From: an uncultured bacterium
GTDB lineage: Bacteria > Patescibacteriota > Patescibacteriia > CAIQCM01
Assembly: GCA_903870305.1 (NCBI GenBank)
Contig: CAIQCM010000012.1
Location: 1-14,876, forward strand
Reading direction: 5' to 3'
DNA length: 14,876 nucleotides
The translations under genes were made by a program, and so were the position numbers. Of the stretch, positions 1 through 6,139 are shown piece by piece (within the stretch, counting starts at the first letter, position 1; each line of letters starts with the position of its first letter). The notes beneath the pieces were generated by a model that was not told where the DNA came from, did not search any database, and saw only the letters and a list, made by a program, of their open reading frames with translations.

Positions 1-21
1 AAGCGTTAAACCGTTTTTTCT

Positions 22-261
22 ATGACCAATTTAAATCAAGCGCTCGCGAACGCCTGGATCTTTTATCCGCTTCTAGCATGGTCGCTTGCTTGGAAGGGCT
101 TTGCGCTTTGGCGCGCGGCGCGCCGCGAGCAAAAGGTTTGGTATGTCATTCTTTTGCTCATGAACACGCTCGGAATCTTGGAGATCATTTACATCTTTGC
201 GGTGGCCAAGCGTCCCAAGGCGCAAACGCCGATCGCGCCGGATGCCGTGAACAAAATATAA
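22..261 (+). CDS. DUF5652-like small membrane protein
   Basis: A 79-residue protein with two probable membrane helices (about residues 12-30 and 40-62) joined by a short basic loop (WRAARREQK). It ends in a basic, proline-containing tail (AKRPKAQTP). The core WKGFALWRAARREQKVWY followed by LLLMNTLGILEIIYIF matches, from memory, the DUF5652 family, which is typical of candidate-phyla-radiation bacteria and has no known function. The length is normal for that family. No Shine-Dalgarno sequence precedes the ATG; a run of T lies just upstream. The gene is followed directly by an intrinsic terminator, so it is probably the last or only gene of its transcript. The family name is established knowledge; any membrane role is inference. 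Confidence 0.8.
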   Translation: MTNLNQALANAWIFYPLLAWSLAWKGFALWRAARREQKVWYVILLLMNTLGILEIIYIFAVAKRPKAQTPIAPDAVNKI

Positions 262-265
262 AAAA

Positions 266-296
266 CCAAAACCTCGCCGCAACGCGAGGTTTTTGG
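266..296 (+). terminator. Intrinsic terminator after the DUF5652-like gene
   Basis: A perfect 10-bp stem (268-277 AAAACCTCGC pairing with 284-293 GCGAGGTTTT) surrounds a 6-nt loop. The T-run at 290-294 is part of the descending arm and is preceded by an A-run at 259-265, so the structure could stop transcription from either side. It separates the small membrane protein from the four-gene run that begins at 310. Confidence 0.85.
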
Positions 297-309
297 CTAG
301 TATTAATTT

Positions 310-1761
310 ATGGAAAATCAAGAATTGAAACATTACATCGACACACAACTCGCTGGTGGCACTTCACCCGACGAGCTTAAAAAGCTCCTGATGCACCATG
401 GCTGGGCGTCCGAGATTGTCGATGCGCATTTGCCGCCGCGGGTTCCCGTCGCCCCGCCGCTCGTTGAGGTCTCGGTCGCCGGCGCTGCGGTGGACGACGA
501 CGATTCTTACATCGACAACCGAAAAAAACGGAAATTGGCGATATTTTTTCTCGTTCTGCCGTTCGCGCTTCTTGTTTTGATCCTCGCCGTTTACGCGGTT
601 AATTCTTTCGTCGTGAACGCGGCCTTGTCCGACAAACAAACGACCGTCGGCACGCCGCCGGGTGCGGCGGAAGGGCTTGGTAGCGCGCCGTCGCTCGGCA
701 GTCAACTTGATGATTCGCGTCTCGCGCCTGCGACCGGGATCGGGCTCGGTCAAGCTGATAAGCGCGCGACGGCCGCGAAGATCGTCAACGTCGCGCTTAG
801 TTTGCTCGGCCTGCTGGCCTTCCTCAGTATCTTCATCTGCATTCCGATCGGGATCGTCCTCATCGTCCGCGCCCGGCGCACGATCAAACCCGGCGTCGCT
901 TATGACGAGCGGTCCGGCAAGGACGAATCCTCGGTCATTCCGCCGGAGCTCGGTCATTGGAATTGGGGTGCGGCTTTTTTGACCCTGTGGTGGGGAATAT
1001 ATTATCGCGTTTGGATCTCGTTTCTTATTTTTGTGCCGGTGATCGGTCAGTTTTGGTGGGTCGTCATGGGGATCAAAGGCAACGAGTGGGCATGGCAGAA
1101 AAATAAATGGCTCTCGGTTGACGAATTCAAGAAGTCACAAAGAAAATGGATGCCATGGGCGATCGCGTTGCTTATTCTGAGTTTTCTGAGCAGTTTGGCA
1201 TGGGCCTCGCTTATCGTCATCACCGCCGCGAGGTTGGGGAAAACACCCAGGCAATCTGGTACGGTGCAACAGCTTAATCCCGCTGCGGGATTGTATGATT
1301 ATGGCCTTAAGGCCTCCGGCGCGCCGCTCGGGATCGAGATCATGAATGCGACCTACGACATCAACGGCCAACCGGTCACACTCAAGAACGGCACGTCCGT
1401 ATCGGATCAGGCCGATTCGTCGGCGAGGGTGACGACGAATTATTCCGGCCAGGCGTCTTATGGCGATCTTAATGGCGATGGGTTGGATTACATGGCTTTT
1501 ATCTTGAGGCAGCAGGCCGCCGGCAGCGGGATTTTCTATTACCTGGCTACGGCGCTTGACGCGCCGAATGGCGCGGCGCCCGCAACGGATGTCGTTCTCT
1601 TGGGAGACAGGATCCAACCGGTTTCGACGGAGATCAAGGGCGGTCTTATCGTCGTCACCTATCTCGATCGCAATCCGAACGAGCCGATGACCGCCTCTCC
1701 CTCCGTCACGATCGTCAGGAATTTTAAGATCGTGAACGGAAAACTTGAAGAAATCAAATAA
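310..1761 (+). CDS. Multi-pass membrane protein with C-terminal extracytoplasmic domain
   Basis: A 483-residue membrane protein of unknown function with four parts. (a) Residues 1-42 form a soluble helical segment with the pattern ELKHYIDTQLAGGTSPDELK, similar to short helical N-termini seen on many CPR membrane proteins. (b) Membrane helices lie at about 75-100 and 155-187. (c) Residues 198-282 are a WNWGAAF/RVWISFL/KGNEWAW module rich in tryptophan, followed by a helix at about 283-305. (d) Residues 346-476 are a soluble domain with INGQPVTLKNG, GDLNGDG and LLGDRI motifs, resembling a domain found in many bacterial lipoproteins and secreted proteins, where it is also uncharacterised. DLNGDG looks like a calcium-loop sequence. 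The next gene is a paralogue lacking parts (a) and (d), 15 nt downstream. No Shine-Dalgarno sequence is visible; the start lies in A/T-rich sequence. Confidence 0.8.
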   Translation: MENQELKHYIDTQLAGGTSPDELKKLLMHHGWASEIVDAHLPPRVPVAPPLVEVSVAGAAVDDDDSYIDNRKKRKLAIFFLVLPFALLVLILAVYAVNSFVVNAALSDKQTTVGTPPGAAEGLGSAPSLGSQLDDSRLAPATGIGLGQADKRATAAKIVNVALSLLGLLAFLSIFICIPIGIVLIVRARRTIKPGVAYDERSGKDESSVIPPELGHWNWGAAFLTLWWGIYYRVWISFLIFVPVIGQFWWVVMGIKGNEWAWQKNKWLSVDEFKKSQRKWMPWAIALLILSFLSSLAWASLIVITAARLGKTPRQSGTVQQLNPAAGLYDYGLKASGAPLGIEIMNATYDINGQPVTLKNGTSVSDQADSSARVTTNYSGQASYGDLNGDGLDYMAFILRQQAAGSGIFYYLATALDAPNGAAPATDVVLLGDRIQPVSTEIKGGLIVVTYLDRNPNEPMTASPSVTIVRNFKIVNGKLEEIK

Positions 1762-1776
1762 CCGCCTTCCTAAGTT

Positions 1777-2523
1777 ATGAAAAATATTCCGCTTGAAAAT
1801 TCGGGCGGTAAAAAAAGAAAGGAGGGGATCGTCTTGATGATCCTATCGGCGGTGATCTTGGTTTTGGTGATCGCGGGTTACGCCGCAAACCGCTTTATCG
1901 TCGCGCGCATTGTTTCCGACGAGAGCGTGGCGTCGACTTTAAAAATGGCCAATTCCGTTCCCATTCCCGGTTTGGGCGGGATCGATGCCGCGCAAACGGT
2001 TAACGCCGGGCTTGCCTTGCTCGCCTTCATCGCTTTGCTTGGCGGTGTTATCCTGTTTCCCGCAGGCATCGTTCTTATTGTCCGCTCGCGTCGTCCTTCA
2101 AAGCCCGCACCCGTTTATGACGAACGCTCGGGGAAAGGTAAAGCATCCGTCATTCCGCCGGAGCTCGGGGGCTGGAATTGGGGCGCGGCGTTCATGAACA
2201 TCTGGTGGGGAATGTCTTGCCGTGTTTGGATATCGTTCCTCGCTTTGGTGCCGTTCGTCAATTATTTTTGGTGGGTCGTGCTGGGTTTTAAAGGAGATGA
2301 ATGGGCGTGGCGCAAGAAAAAATGGGTTTCGGTGGCGGAATTCAAGAAAGCGCAGAAAAAATGGGCGATCTGGGCGATCGTCTCGCTGGCTCTTACGGCC
2401 GCGTCCGTTATCGCCTCCGTGGTTTTGCTGCTCGCCGGGTTATCGAAACTGGGCAACGGCGGTTCGACGCAAAATAACGACTTTGACAGTACCTTGCAGA
2501 TGATTGATAATGTTAGGCATTAG
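1777..2523 (+). CDS. Membrane protein, short paralogue of the upstream gene
   Basis: A 248-residue membrane protein without assigned function. Helices are predicted by eye at about 17-45, 75-103, within 132-172, and 197-222. Residues 114-196 closely match residues 198-280 of the preceding protein: both share YDERSGK, SVIPPELG, WNWGAAF, RVWISFL, a KG[ND]EWAW stretch and an EFKK-x-Q-x-KW ending. It lacks the helical N-terminus and the C-terminal GDLNGDG domain, ending instead in a short polar tail (NNDFDSTLQMIDNVRH). This looks like tandem duplication followed by loss or gain of the soluble domains. The protein probably works with, or as a variant subunit beside, its neighbour. TspO starts 12 nt downstream. 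Confidence 0.8.
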   Translation: MKNIPLENSGGKKRKEGIVLMILSAVILVLVIAGYAANRFIVARIVSDESVASTLKMANSVPIPGLGGIDAAQTVNAGLALLAFIALLGGVILFPAGIVLIVRSRRPSKPAPVYDERSGKGKASVIPPELGGWNWGAAFMNIWWGMSCRVWISFLALVPFVNYFWWVVLGFKGDEWAWRKKKWVSVAEFKKAQKKWAIWAIVSLALTAASVIASVVLLLAGLSKLGNGGSTQNNDFDSTLQMIDNVRH

Positions 2524-2535
2524 TCCATAAATAAT

Positions 2536-3030
2536 ATGACGGTGATCTCAGTAAATTTGAAAAAGAAAGTACTCGGCGCTCTGCTCGCGATCATTGTCTG
2601 CGAACTCGTGGGCGGGATCGGCGCCATTTTTACGACGCCGAATATCGCCGTTTGGTATGCGGGTCTGGTCAAAGGGCCGCTCAACCCGCCCGCGTTTGTT
2701 TTTGGTCCGGTTTGGACGCTGCTTTTTGCGCTCATGGGGATATCCGTGTTCTTGGTTTGGGAAAAGAGAAAGGAAAAGATCGCCGCGCTCGCCCTCACGC
2801 TCTTTGTTCTTCAACTTTTTTTGAACGTTCTTTGGTCGATCTTGTTCTTCGGTCTGCATGATCCGCAAGCCGCTATGGTTGAAATAATCATTTTATGGAT
2901 AGCGATCCTCGGAACGACTGTTTTGTTCCAAAGGATCTCGCGTCCGGCCGCCCGGCTTATGATCCCTTATATTCTTTGGGTGTCGTTCGCCGCGTATCTT
3001 AATTATTCGATCGTCATTTTGAATAAATAA
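2536..3030 (+). CDS. tspO: TspO/MBR family membrane protein
   Basis: A 164-residue protein of the TspO/MBR (peripheral-type benzodiazepine receptor) family. It shows the expected five membrane helices and the signature residues: W40-Y41 before KGPLNPP (46-52), FGPVWTLLFALMGIS (56-70), LNVLWSILFF (96-105) and IPYILWVSFAAYLN (143-156). Family members bind tetrapyrroles and have been linked to porphyrin and oxidative-stress responses in other bacteria. The ligand here is unknown, and I see no haem-biosynthesis gene nearby. The length is normal. The gene lies between the membrane-protein pair and msrA (7 nt to the msrA ATG), which suggests co-transcription and fits a redox or photo-oxidative stress setting. 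No Shine-Dalgarno sequence is visible. Confidence 0.93.
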   Translation: MTVISVNLKKKVLGALLAIIVCELVGGIGAIFTTPNIAVWYAGLVKGPLNPPAFVFGPVWTLLFALMGISVFLVWEKRKEKIAALALTLFVLQLFLNVLWSILFFGLHDPQAAMVEIIILWIAILGTTVLFQRISRPAARLMIPYILWVSFAAYLNYSIVILNK

Positions 3031-3037
3031 TTTGATC

Positions 3038-3586
3038 ATGGCTAAATACAATAAAATGGAAACGGCGTATTTCGCGGGCGGCTGTTTTTGGTGCCTGGAC
3101 GCGGTTTTTCGGCGTGTTACGGGCGTGTCCGCGTGCATTTCGGGCTATGCCGGCGGCACCAAGGAGAGTCCGTCCTATGAAGAAGTGAGCGCCGGCTCAT
3201 CCGGCTACGCCGAGACGGTCAAGCTTGAATACGACCGTACGGTCATTACTTACGACGATCTGCTTTCGATCTTTTTCTATATCCATAACCCGACCGAGTT
3301 GAACCGGCAGGGGCATGACATTGGCGCGCAATACCGTTCGGTCGTTTTTTACGCCGACCCCGAGCAGAAGAAAGCCGCCGAAAAGATAATTGAAACGCTC
3401 AAGGCCTCGGGCGATTATGACAAACCGATCGTGACCGAAGTGCGGCCGCTTAATCAATTCTATTCAGCCGAGGATTATCACCAGGACTATTTTGAACACA
3501 ATTTAAGCGACCCGTATTGCGCTTTCGTGATCGCGCCCAAAGTTGAAAAATTCAAAGCCGCGTTTAAGAAATTCTACAAGGAATAA
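3038..3586 (+). CDS. msrA: Peptide methionine sulfoxide reductase A
   Basis: MsrA reduces the S-epimer of methionine sulfoxide in oxidised proteins, with reducing power normally supplied by thioredoxin. The 182-residue protein has the catalytic motif GGCFWC with nucleophile C16. It also has the substrate-site segment PTELNRQGHDIGAQYRSV (85-102; D94 and Y99 are the expected side chains) and E59 in SGYAETV, where most MsrA proteins have GHAE. The C-terminal motif SAEDYHQDYF (143-152) is present. C33 and C161 are candidates for resolving cysteines; C161 in SDPYCAF occupies a common C-terminal position. I chose the ATG at 3038 over an in-frame TTG at 3032 because it is the stronger codon and adds no family-specific sequence. 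No MsrB domain is fused. It is the last gene of the tspO run. Confidence 0.96.
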   Translation: MAKYNKMETAYFAGGCFWCLDAVFRRVTGVSACISGYAGGTKESPSYEEVSAGSSGYAETVKLEYDRTVITYDDLLSIFFYIHNPTELNRQGHDIGAQYRSVVFYADPEQKKAAEKIIETLKASGDYDKPIVTEVRPLNQFYSAEDYHQDYFEHNLSDPYCAFVIAPKVEKFKAAFKKFYKE

Positions 3587-3610
3587 AAAACATCCCCTAG
3601 GCGGGGGTGT
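3585..3610 (-). terminator. Intrinsic terminator for the minus-strand deaminase/kinase operon
   Basis: An 8-bp stem (3590-3597 with 3603-3610, one wobble pair) has a 5-nt loop. The A-run at 3585-3590 gives a U-tract only when the minus strand is transcribed. On the plus strand no T-run follows, so this is a terminator for transcripts arriving from the kinase gene (ending at 3743), and at best a weak stop for msrA. It lies about 130 nt past the kinase stop codon, so the minus-strand mRNA would carry the palindromic element at 3613-3707 in its 3' untranslated region. Confidence 0.7.
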
Positions 3611-3612
3611 AC

Positions 3613-3707
3613 TTCGTCATTCCCTTGAAGAAGGGAATCCAATCTTCACTTGGTCGGACGGACGCCCAATATGGATTGGACCCCCGATGCCGCTCGGGGG
3701 CGACGAA
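3613..3707. repeat. Cloverleaf-like palindromic intergenic element
   Basis: A 95-bp element folds into an outer stem and three arms. The outer stem is TTCGTC (3613-3618) with GACGAA (3702-3707). Arm 1 is ATTCCCTT (3619-3626) with AAGGGAAT (3631-3638). Arm 2 is TCCAATC (3638-3644) with GATTGGA (3674-3680), extended inside by TTGG (3650-3653) with CCAA (3666-3669). Arm 3 is CCCCCGA (3681-3687) with TCGGGGG (3694-3700). The arms abut almost without spacers. The edges resemble the widespread class of intergenic palindromes that begin GTCATTCCC and contain GGGAATCCA. It is probably a REP- or MITE-like element between the two converging operons. There is no tRNA signature and no visible coding capacity. 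Confidence 0.75.
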
Positions 3708-3723
3708 ACATAATCCAGTGTCG

Positions 3724-3737
3724 CTTCCAACTTCCAA
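3724..3737. repeat. Two tandem copies of heptamer CTTCCAA
   Basis: CTTCCAA is present twice in direct succession between the cloverleaf element and the kinase stop codon. It is short, and could be chance by itself. It is noted because heptamer arrays recur at three other places in the window. Confidence 0.45.
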
Positions 3738-3742
3738 CCGCT

Positions 3743-4306
3743 TCAGACAGTTTTTATTTTGGCGATGATCGCATCGAGGTCGCGATGCAGGTCGTCTATG
3801 GTTCCGTTGTTATCGATCGTGTATTCTGCTTTTGCCGCGATATCGCGGATCCTTAATTCGGTTTCCGCCGTTGCATCCTTTTGAAAATTTTCCCATGTTT
3901 TGTCGGCGTCATCGGTGTTCTCGTTCCTTGTCCTAACGCGTTCATAACGCGTTTTTTCATCGGCGACGATCGCGAGCAAATGGAAGTTGGGGAGTTTGGC
4001 GAGCTCAACGATATCGCTTGGGCGGCGGATCCCATCGGTGATGATGAGCGGCGCCTCCGAGGCGGCGGCGTCCTTGGCCATCACCTTGGCGAAAATGTCG
4101 TCGCCAAAACCGGTGCGCAGGACGGTGGAGACCTTTTGGATATTATCGCGCGTCGGATCCAAATATAAGCGGGCGGCGACATCGCGCATGGAGGTGGAAA
4201 ATTTGAAGACCGCGGCGCCGTATTTTTGCTTGAGGTATTCCGCGGCGACGCCTTTGCCGGCGGCGATCTCGCCGACAATGCCGATGATGATATTATTGCT
4301 TGGCAT
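3743..4306 (-). CDS. P-loop NMP-kinase-like protein, candidate dNMP kinase
   Basis: A 187-residue single-domain P-loop protein. The Walker A motif is GEIAAGKG (12-19), ending GKG rather than GKS/GKT, as in several nucleoside-monophosphate kinase and dephospho-CoA-kinase-like proteins. FSTSMRD (36-42) lies where a substrate helix would be. TDGIRRPSD (90-98) resembles the D-x-x-R strand end of these kinases. RVRTRNENTD (123-132) looks like a lid with arginines R125 and R127. It overlaps the upstream dCMP deaminase by 14 nt, so the two are surely co-expressed. That pairing supports deoxynucleotide monophosphate phosphorylation (ATP + dNMP to ADP + dNDP), but the substrate is inference. A dephospho-CoA kinase relative or an archaeal-type AAA protein is the main alternative. 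The start ATG fits directly before the first beta strand (NNIIIGIVG). Confidence 0.75.
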   Translation of the reverse strand: MPSNNIIIGIVGEIAAGKGVAAEYLKQKYGAAVFKFSTSMRDVAARLYLDPTRDNIQKVSTVLRTGFGDDIFAKVMAKDAAASEAPLIITDGIRRPSDIVELAKLPNFHLLAIVADEKTRYERVRTRNENTDDADKTWENFQKDATAETELRIRDIAAKAEYTIDNNGTIDDLHRDLDAIIAKIKTV

Positions 4307-4781
4307 AATTTTGCGTCTCAGCGGTCATGAAGTCGAGTTTGATGCCGACCTGTTCGAACATTTTTTCGCTCTCTTCTCCCGCGTGGTAGCGTTTTTCGCA
4401 GATGACGTGCTTAATGCCGGCGCCGATGATCGAACGGGCGCAGGTGGCGCACGGCGTCATGCGGCAATAAAGGGTGGCGCCTTCAAGCGCCACGCCGATG
4501 CGCGCCGCCTGGATGATCGCATTCTGCTCGGCGTGGGTTGTGCGCACGCAGTGCTGGGTCTGATGACCGTCTTCGTGGATCGTCGTCTTCATCTGGTGTC
4601 CGACCTCGTCGCAGTGCGGCAGGCCGGGGGGTGAACCGACGTAACCGGTGGTGAGAATATGCTTATCGCGGACGATGACACAGCCGGAGCGCCCACGATC
4701 GCAGGTGGCGCGCGTCGAGACCGCCTGCATGATGTTCATGAAATATTCATCCCACAAGGGTCGGATGTATGGTTCGGTCAT
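4293..4781 (-). CDS. dCMP deaminase family protein
   Basis: A zinc-dependent deaminase of 162 residues, predicted to convert dCMP to dUMP, the precursor for thymidylate synthesis. The catalytic set is H83-A-E85 (zinc ligand and proton-shuttling glutamate) with P110-C111-x-x-C114 completing the zinc site. The dCMP-deaminase-specific features are R29-x-x-x-G33-C34, the TGYVGSPPGLPHC segment (45-57) and the HC-x-R-T-x-HAEQNAI stretch (77-89). The extra His/Cys cluster between 56 and 78 fits a second, structural zinc site known in this family. The ATG at 4781 is preferred to an in-frame TTG at 4790, because a TATAAT box lies at 4797-4792 and the TTG would fall within the promoter. The downstream kinase-like gene overlaps its end. 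Confidence 0.92.
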   Translation of the reverse strand: MTEPYIRPLWDEYFMNIMQAVSTRATCDRGRSGCVIVRDKHILTTGYVGSPPGLPHCDEVGHQMKTTIHEDGHQTQHCVRTTHAEQNAIIQAARIGVALEGATLYCRMTPCATCARSIIGAGIKHVICEKRYHAGEESEKMFEQVGIKLDFMTAETQNYAKQ

Positions 4782-4791
4782 AGTTAGCAAT

Positions 4792-4797
4792 ATTATA
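4792..4797 (-). promoter_or_regulatory. -10 box of the dCMP deaminase promoter
   Basis: A perfect TATAAT on the minus strand ends 10 nt before the deaminase ATG, so transcription should start only a few bases before the start codon. No convincing -35 is visible (ATTTGC at a 17-bp spacing, or TTGCGC at 15 bp). There is no room for a Shine-Dalgarno sequence. Confidence 0.65.
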
Positions 4798-4801
4798 ACC
4801 C

Positions 4802-4830
4802 TTGGCCAAAACGCGCAAATCGGATATATT
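4802..4830 (+). promoter_or_regulatory. Promoter of tgt
   Basis: TTGGCC (4802-4807, 4 of 6 matches to the -35 consensus) and TATATT (4825-4830, 5 of 6 matches to the -10 consensus) are separated by exactly 17 bp. The -10 ends 7 nt before the tgt ATG at 4838, so the transcript would start at or beside the start codon. The -35 lies in an 8-bp palindrome, TTGGCCAA (4802-4809), between the two divergent genes. Confidence 0.65.
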
Positions 4831-4837
4831 GGGGACT

Positions 4838-5974
4838 ATGATCGAATTCAAAATAACCAAAAAATCCAAGAAAAGTGCGGCGCGTATCGGCGTCCTCAAA
4901 ACCCCGCACGGCGAGATCGAAACGCCGGCATTCGTCACCGTGGCGACCTTGGCGAACGCCAAAATGTTCATGTCCGAAGATCTGGAAGCGGTTAAAACTC
5001 CGCTCATCATTTCGAATACCTATCATTTGCATTTGCGCCCGGGCGAAGATGTTGTCGCGAAAGCCGGGGGACTGCACAAGTTCATGAACTGGAACCGGCC
5101 GATCATGACCGACTCCGGCGGTTTTCAGGTTTTTAGTTTGGGTTTTGGGCACGACCAAGGGACTTCGAAAATACCAAACAAGAAAGAAAAGCCGACGGTG
5201 AAGACCGGCGCCCAGCCGCAGCACCTGAAGATCACCGACAAAGGTGTTGAATTCACGTCCCCGATCGACGGCCGCAAGATCTTTCTCGGGCCGGTCGAAT
5301 CAATCCGCATCCAGGAGAAGCTCGGAGCCGACATTATTTTGGCTTTTGACGAATGCACGCCGCCTTCGGCCAACAAGGAGTACATCGCCCGGTCGCTTGA
5401 AAAGACCCATGCCTGGGCAAAGATCTGTATTGAGGCAAAGAAGTCGAATCAAGCGCTTTACGGCATTGTGCAAGGGAGCCGCTTCCGCGACCTGCGCGTC
5501 AAAAGCGCGAAATTCATTGGCGCGTTGCCCTTCGACGGCTTTGGAATAGGCGGCGAGTTTGGTGCGGAAAAGTCCGAAATGGTGAACATGCTCAAATGGG
5601 TCTTCGCCGAATTGCCCGAGGCGAAGCCTCGGCACTTGCTGGGCATCGGGCACCCTGACGATATTTTGCCGACGATAAAATCCGGCGTCGATACTTTTGA
5701 TTGCATCGCCCCGACCCATTACGGCCGTCGCGGCACCGCCTTCACCTCCGAAGGCAAGATCGACCTCAATAAAATAATGTACTTGAAGCAACTTAAACCG
5801 CTCGACAAAAATTGTAAGTGTCGCGTCTGCTCCGGCTATACCCGTTCATATCTTTGCCACCTTATTAAAGCGCGCGAACTAACAGGACTCGGCATGGTTT
5901 CCGAACACAATGTTTTTTGGATGAACACCCAAGTCGAGAATTATCGCAAGATGATCAAAGACGGAAAGATTTAG
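4838..5974 (+). CDS. tgt: Queuine/preQ1 tRNA-ribosyltransferase
   Basis: Tgt exchanges guanine at the wobble position of GUN-anticodon tRNAs for preQ1 (bacteria) or queuine. Of 378 residues, TDSGGFQVFS (91-100) carries the base-site aspartate D92. GVDTFDC (283-289) carries the expected nucleophile D285. The zinc site is C326-x-C328-x2-C331-x25-H357, exactly the family spacing. The insert at about 102-128 (GFGHDQGT and a lysine-rich loop) lengthens the usual short link between the FSL and KIT-x-x-GV segments; I recall similar inserts in other CPR Tgt proteins. The base-recognition loop reads GIGGEFGAE (236-244) where most bacterial enzymes have GGL-x-VGE. The ATG at 4838 is supported by the promoter spacing; an upstream in-frame TTG at 4802 falls inside the -35 box. 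No other queuosine-synthesis gene lies in this window. Confidence 0.95.
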   Translation: MIEFKITKKSKKSAARIGVLKTPHGEIETPAFVTVATLANAKMFMSEDLEAVKTPLIISNTYHLHLRPGEDVVAKAGGLHKFMNWNRPIMTDSGGFQVFSLGFGHDQGTSKIPNKKEKPTVKTGAQPQHLKITDKGVEFTSPIDGRKIFLGPVESIRIQEKLGADIILAFDECTPPSANKEYIARSLEKTHAWAKICIEAKKSNQALYGIVQGSRFRDLRVKSAKFIGALPFDGFGIGGEFGAEKSEMVNMLKWVFAELPEAKPRHLLGIGHPDDILPTIKSGVDTFDCIAPTHYGRRGTAFTSEGKIDLNKIMYLKQLKPLDKNCKCRVCSGYTRSYLCHLIKARELTGLGMVSEHNVFWMNTQVENYRKMIKDGKI

Positions 5975-6002
5975 ACGAATACTCGAATATCTAATGTCTA
6001 AT
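5974..6002. repeat. Heptamer repeats at the 3' end of tgt
   Basis: Three contiguous heptamers CTCGAAT, ATCTAAT and GTCTAAT (5982-6002) are preceded, after one extra base, by GACGAAT (5974-5980). Together they form a degenerate NNCNAAT array immediately after the tgt stop codon. The last copy overlaps the left arm of the palindrome at 5994-6069. Confidence 0.5.
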
Positions 6003-6069
6003 CCGGTGCGAGGTGTTCCGTGATCATAAAACAATTATTACGGCGATGGCGTACTGAATGTTTAGACAT
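5994..6069. repeat. Imperfect 76-bp palindrome between tgt and its terminator
   Basis: The outer arms ATGTCTAA (5994-6001) and TTAGACAT (6062-6069) are perfectly complementary. Inside, GGTGCG can pair with CGTACT (two wobble pairs) and CCGTGAT with ATTACGG (one wobble pair), so the whole can fold as one long, interrupted hairpin. It has no T-run and no convincing gene. It may be a REP-like element or an mRNA 3'-end structure. Confidence 0.45.
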
Positions 6070-6075
6070 AACTAA

Positions 6076-6109
6076 AAACAAAAACGGCCTTGAATGGCCG
6101 TTTTTGTTT
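6076..6109 (+). terminator. Strong intrinsic terminator after tgt
   Basis: A perfect 14-bp stem (6076-6089 with 6096-6109) has a 6-nt loop. The GGCC base of the stem is followed by GTTTTTGTTT, giving the U-tract; the matching A-rich left arm would also work in reverse. It ends the tgt transcript about 100 nt after the stop codon and isolates it from the next operon. Confidence 0.9.
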
Positions 6110-6139
6110 ATCTTGCCCACACCAACCTTTGACATAATC

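Noticed and set aside
364..957. Minus-strand open frame of 197 codons opposite the first membrane protein
   Set aside because: It is highly charged, low in complexity, without a start signal or known motif, and the plus-strand gene has clear paralogy with its neighbour.
3613..3707. Cloverleaf shape as a possible tRNA gene
   Set aside because: Arm sizes do not fit a tRNA, there is no T-loop GTTCRANYCC-type sequence, no recognisable anticodon loop, and the outer stem is 6 bp.
4802..4837. TTG start giving tgt 12 extra N-terminal residues
   Set aside because: The TTG falls in the -35 box of a well-spaced promoter whose -10 ends just before the ATG at 4838. The extra residues match nothing in Tgt.
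6129..6134. Perfect TTGACA as the -35 of the operon promoter
   Set aside because: It is 28 bp from the only good -10 (TATACT), and no -10 lies 16-18 bp downstream, so it is probably fortuitous.
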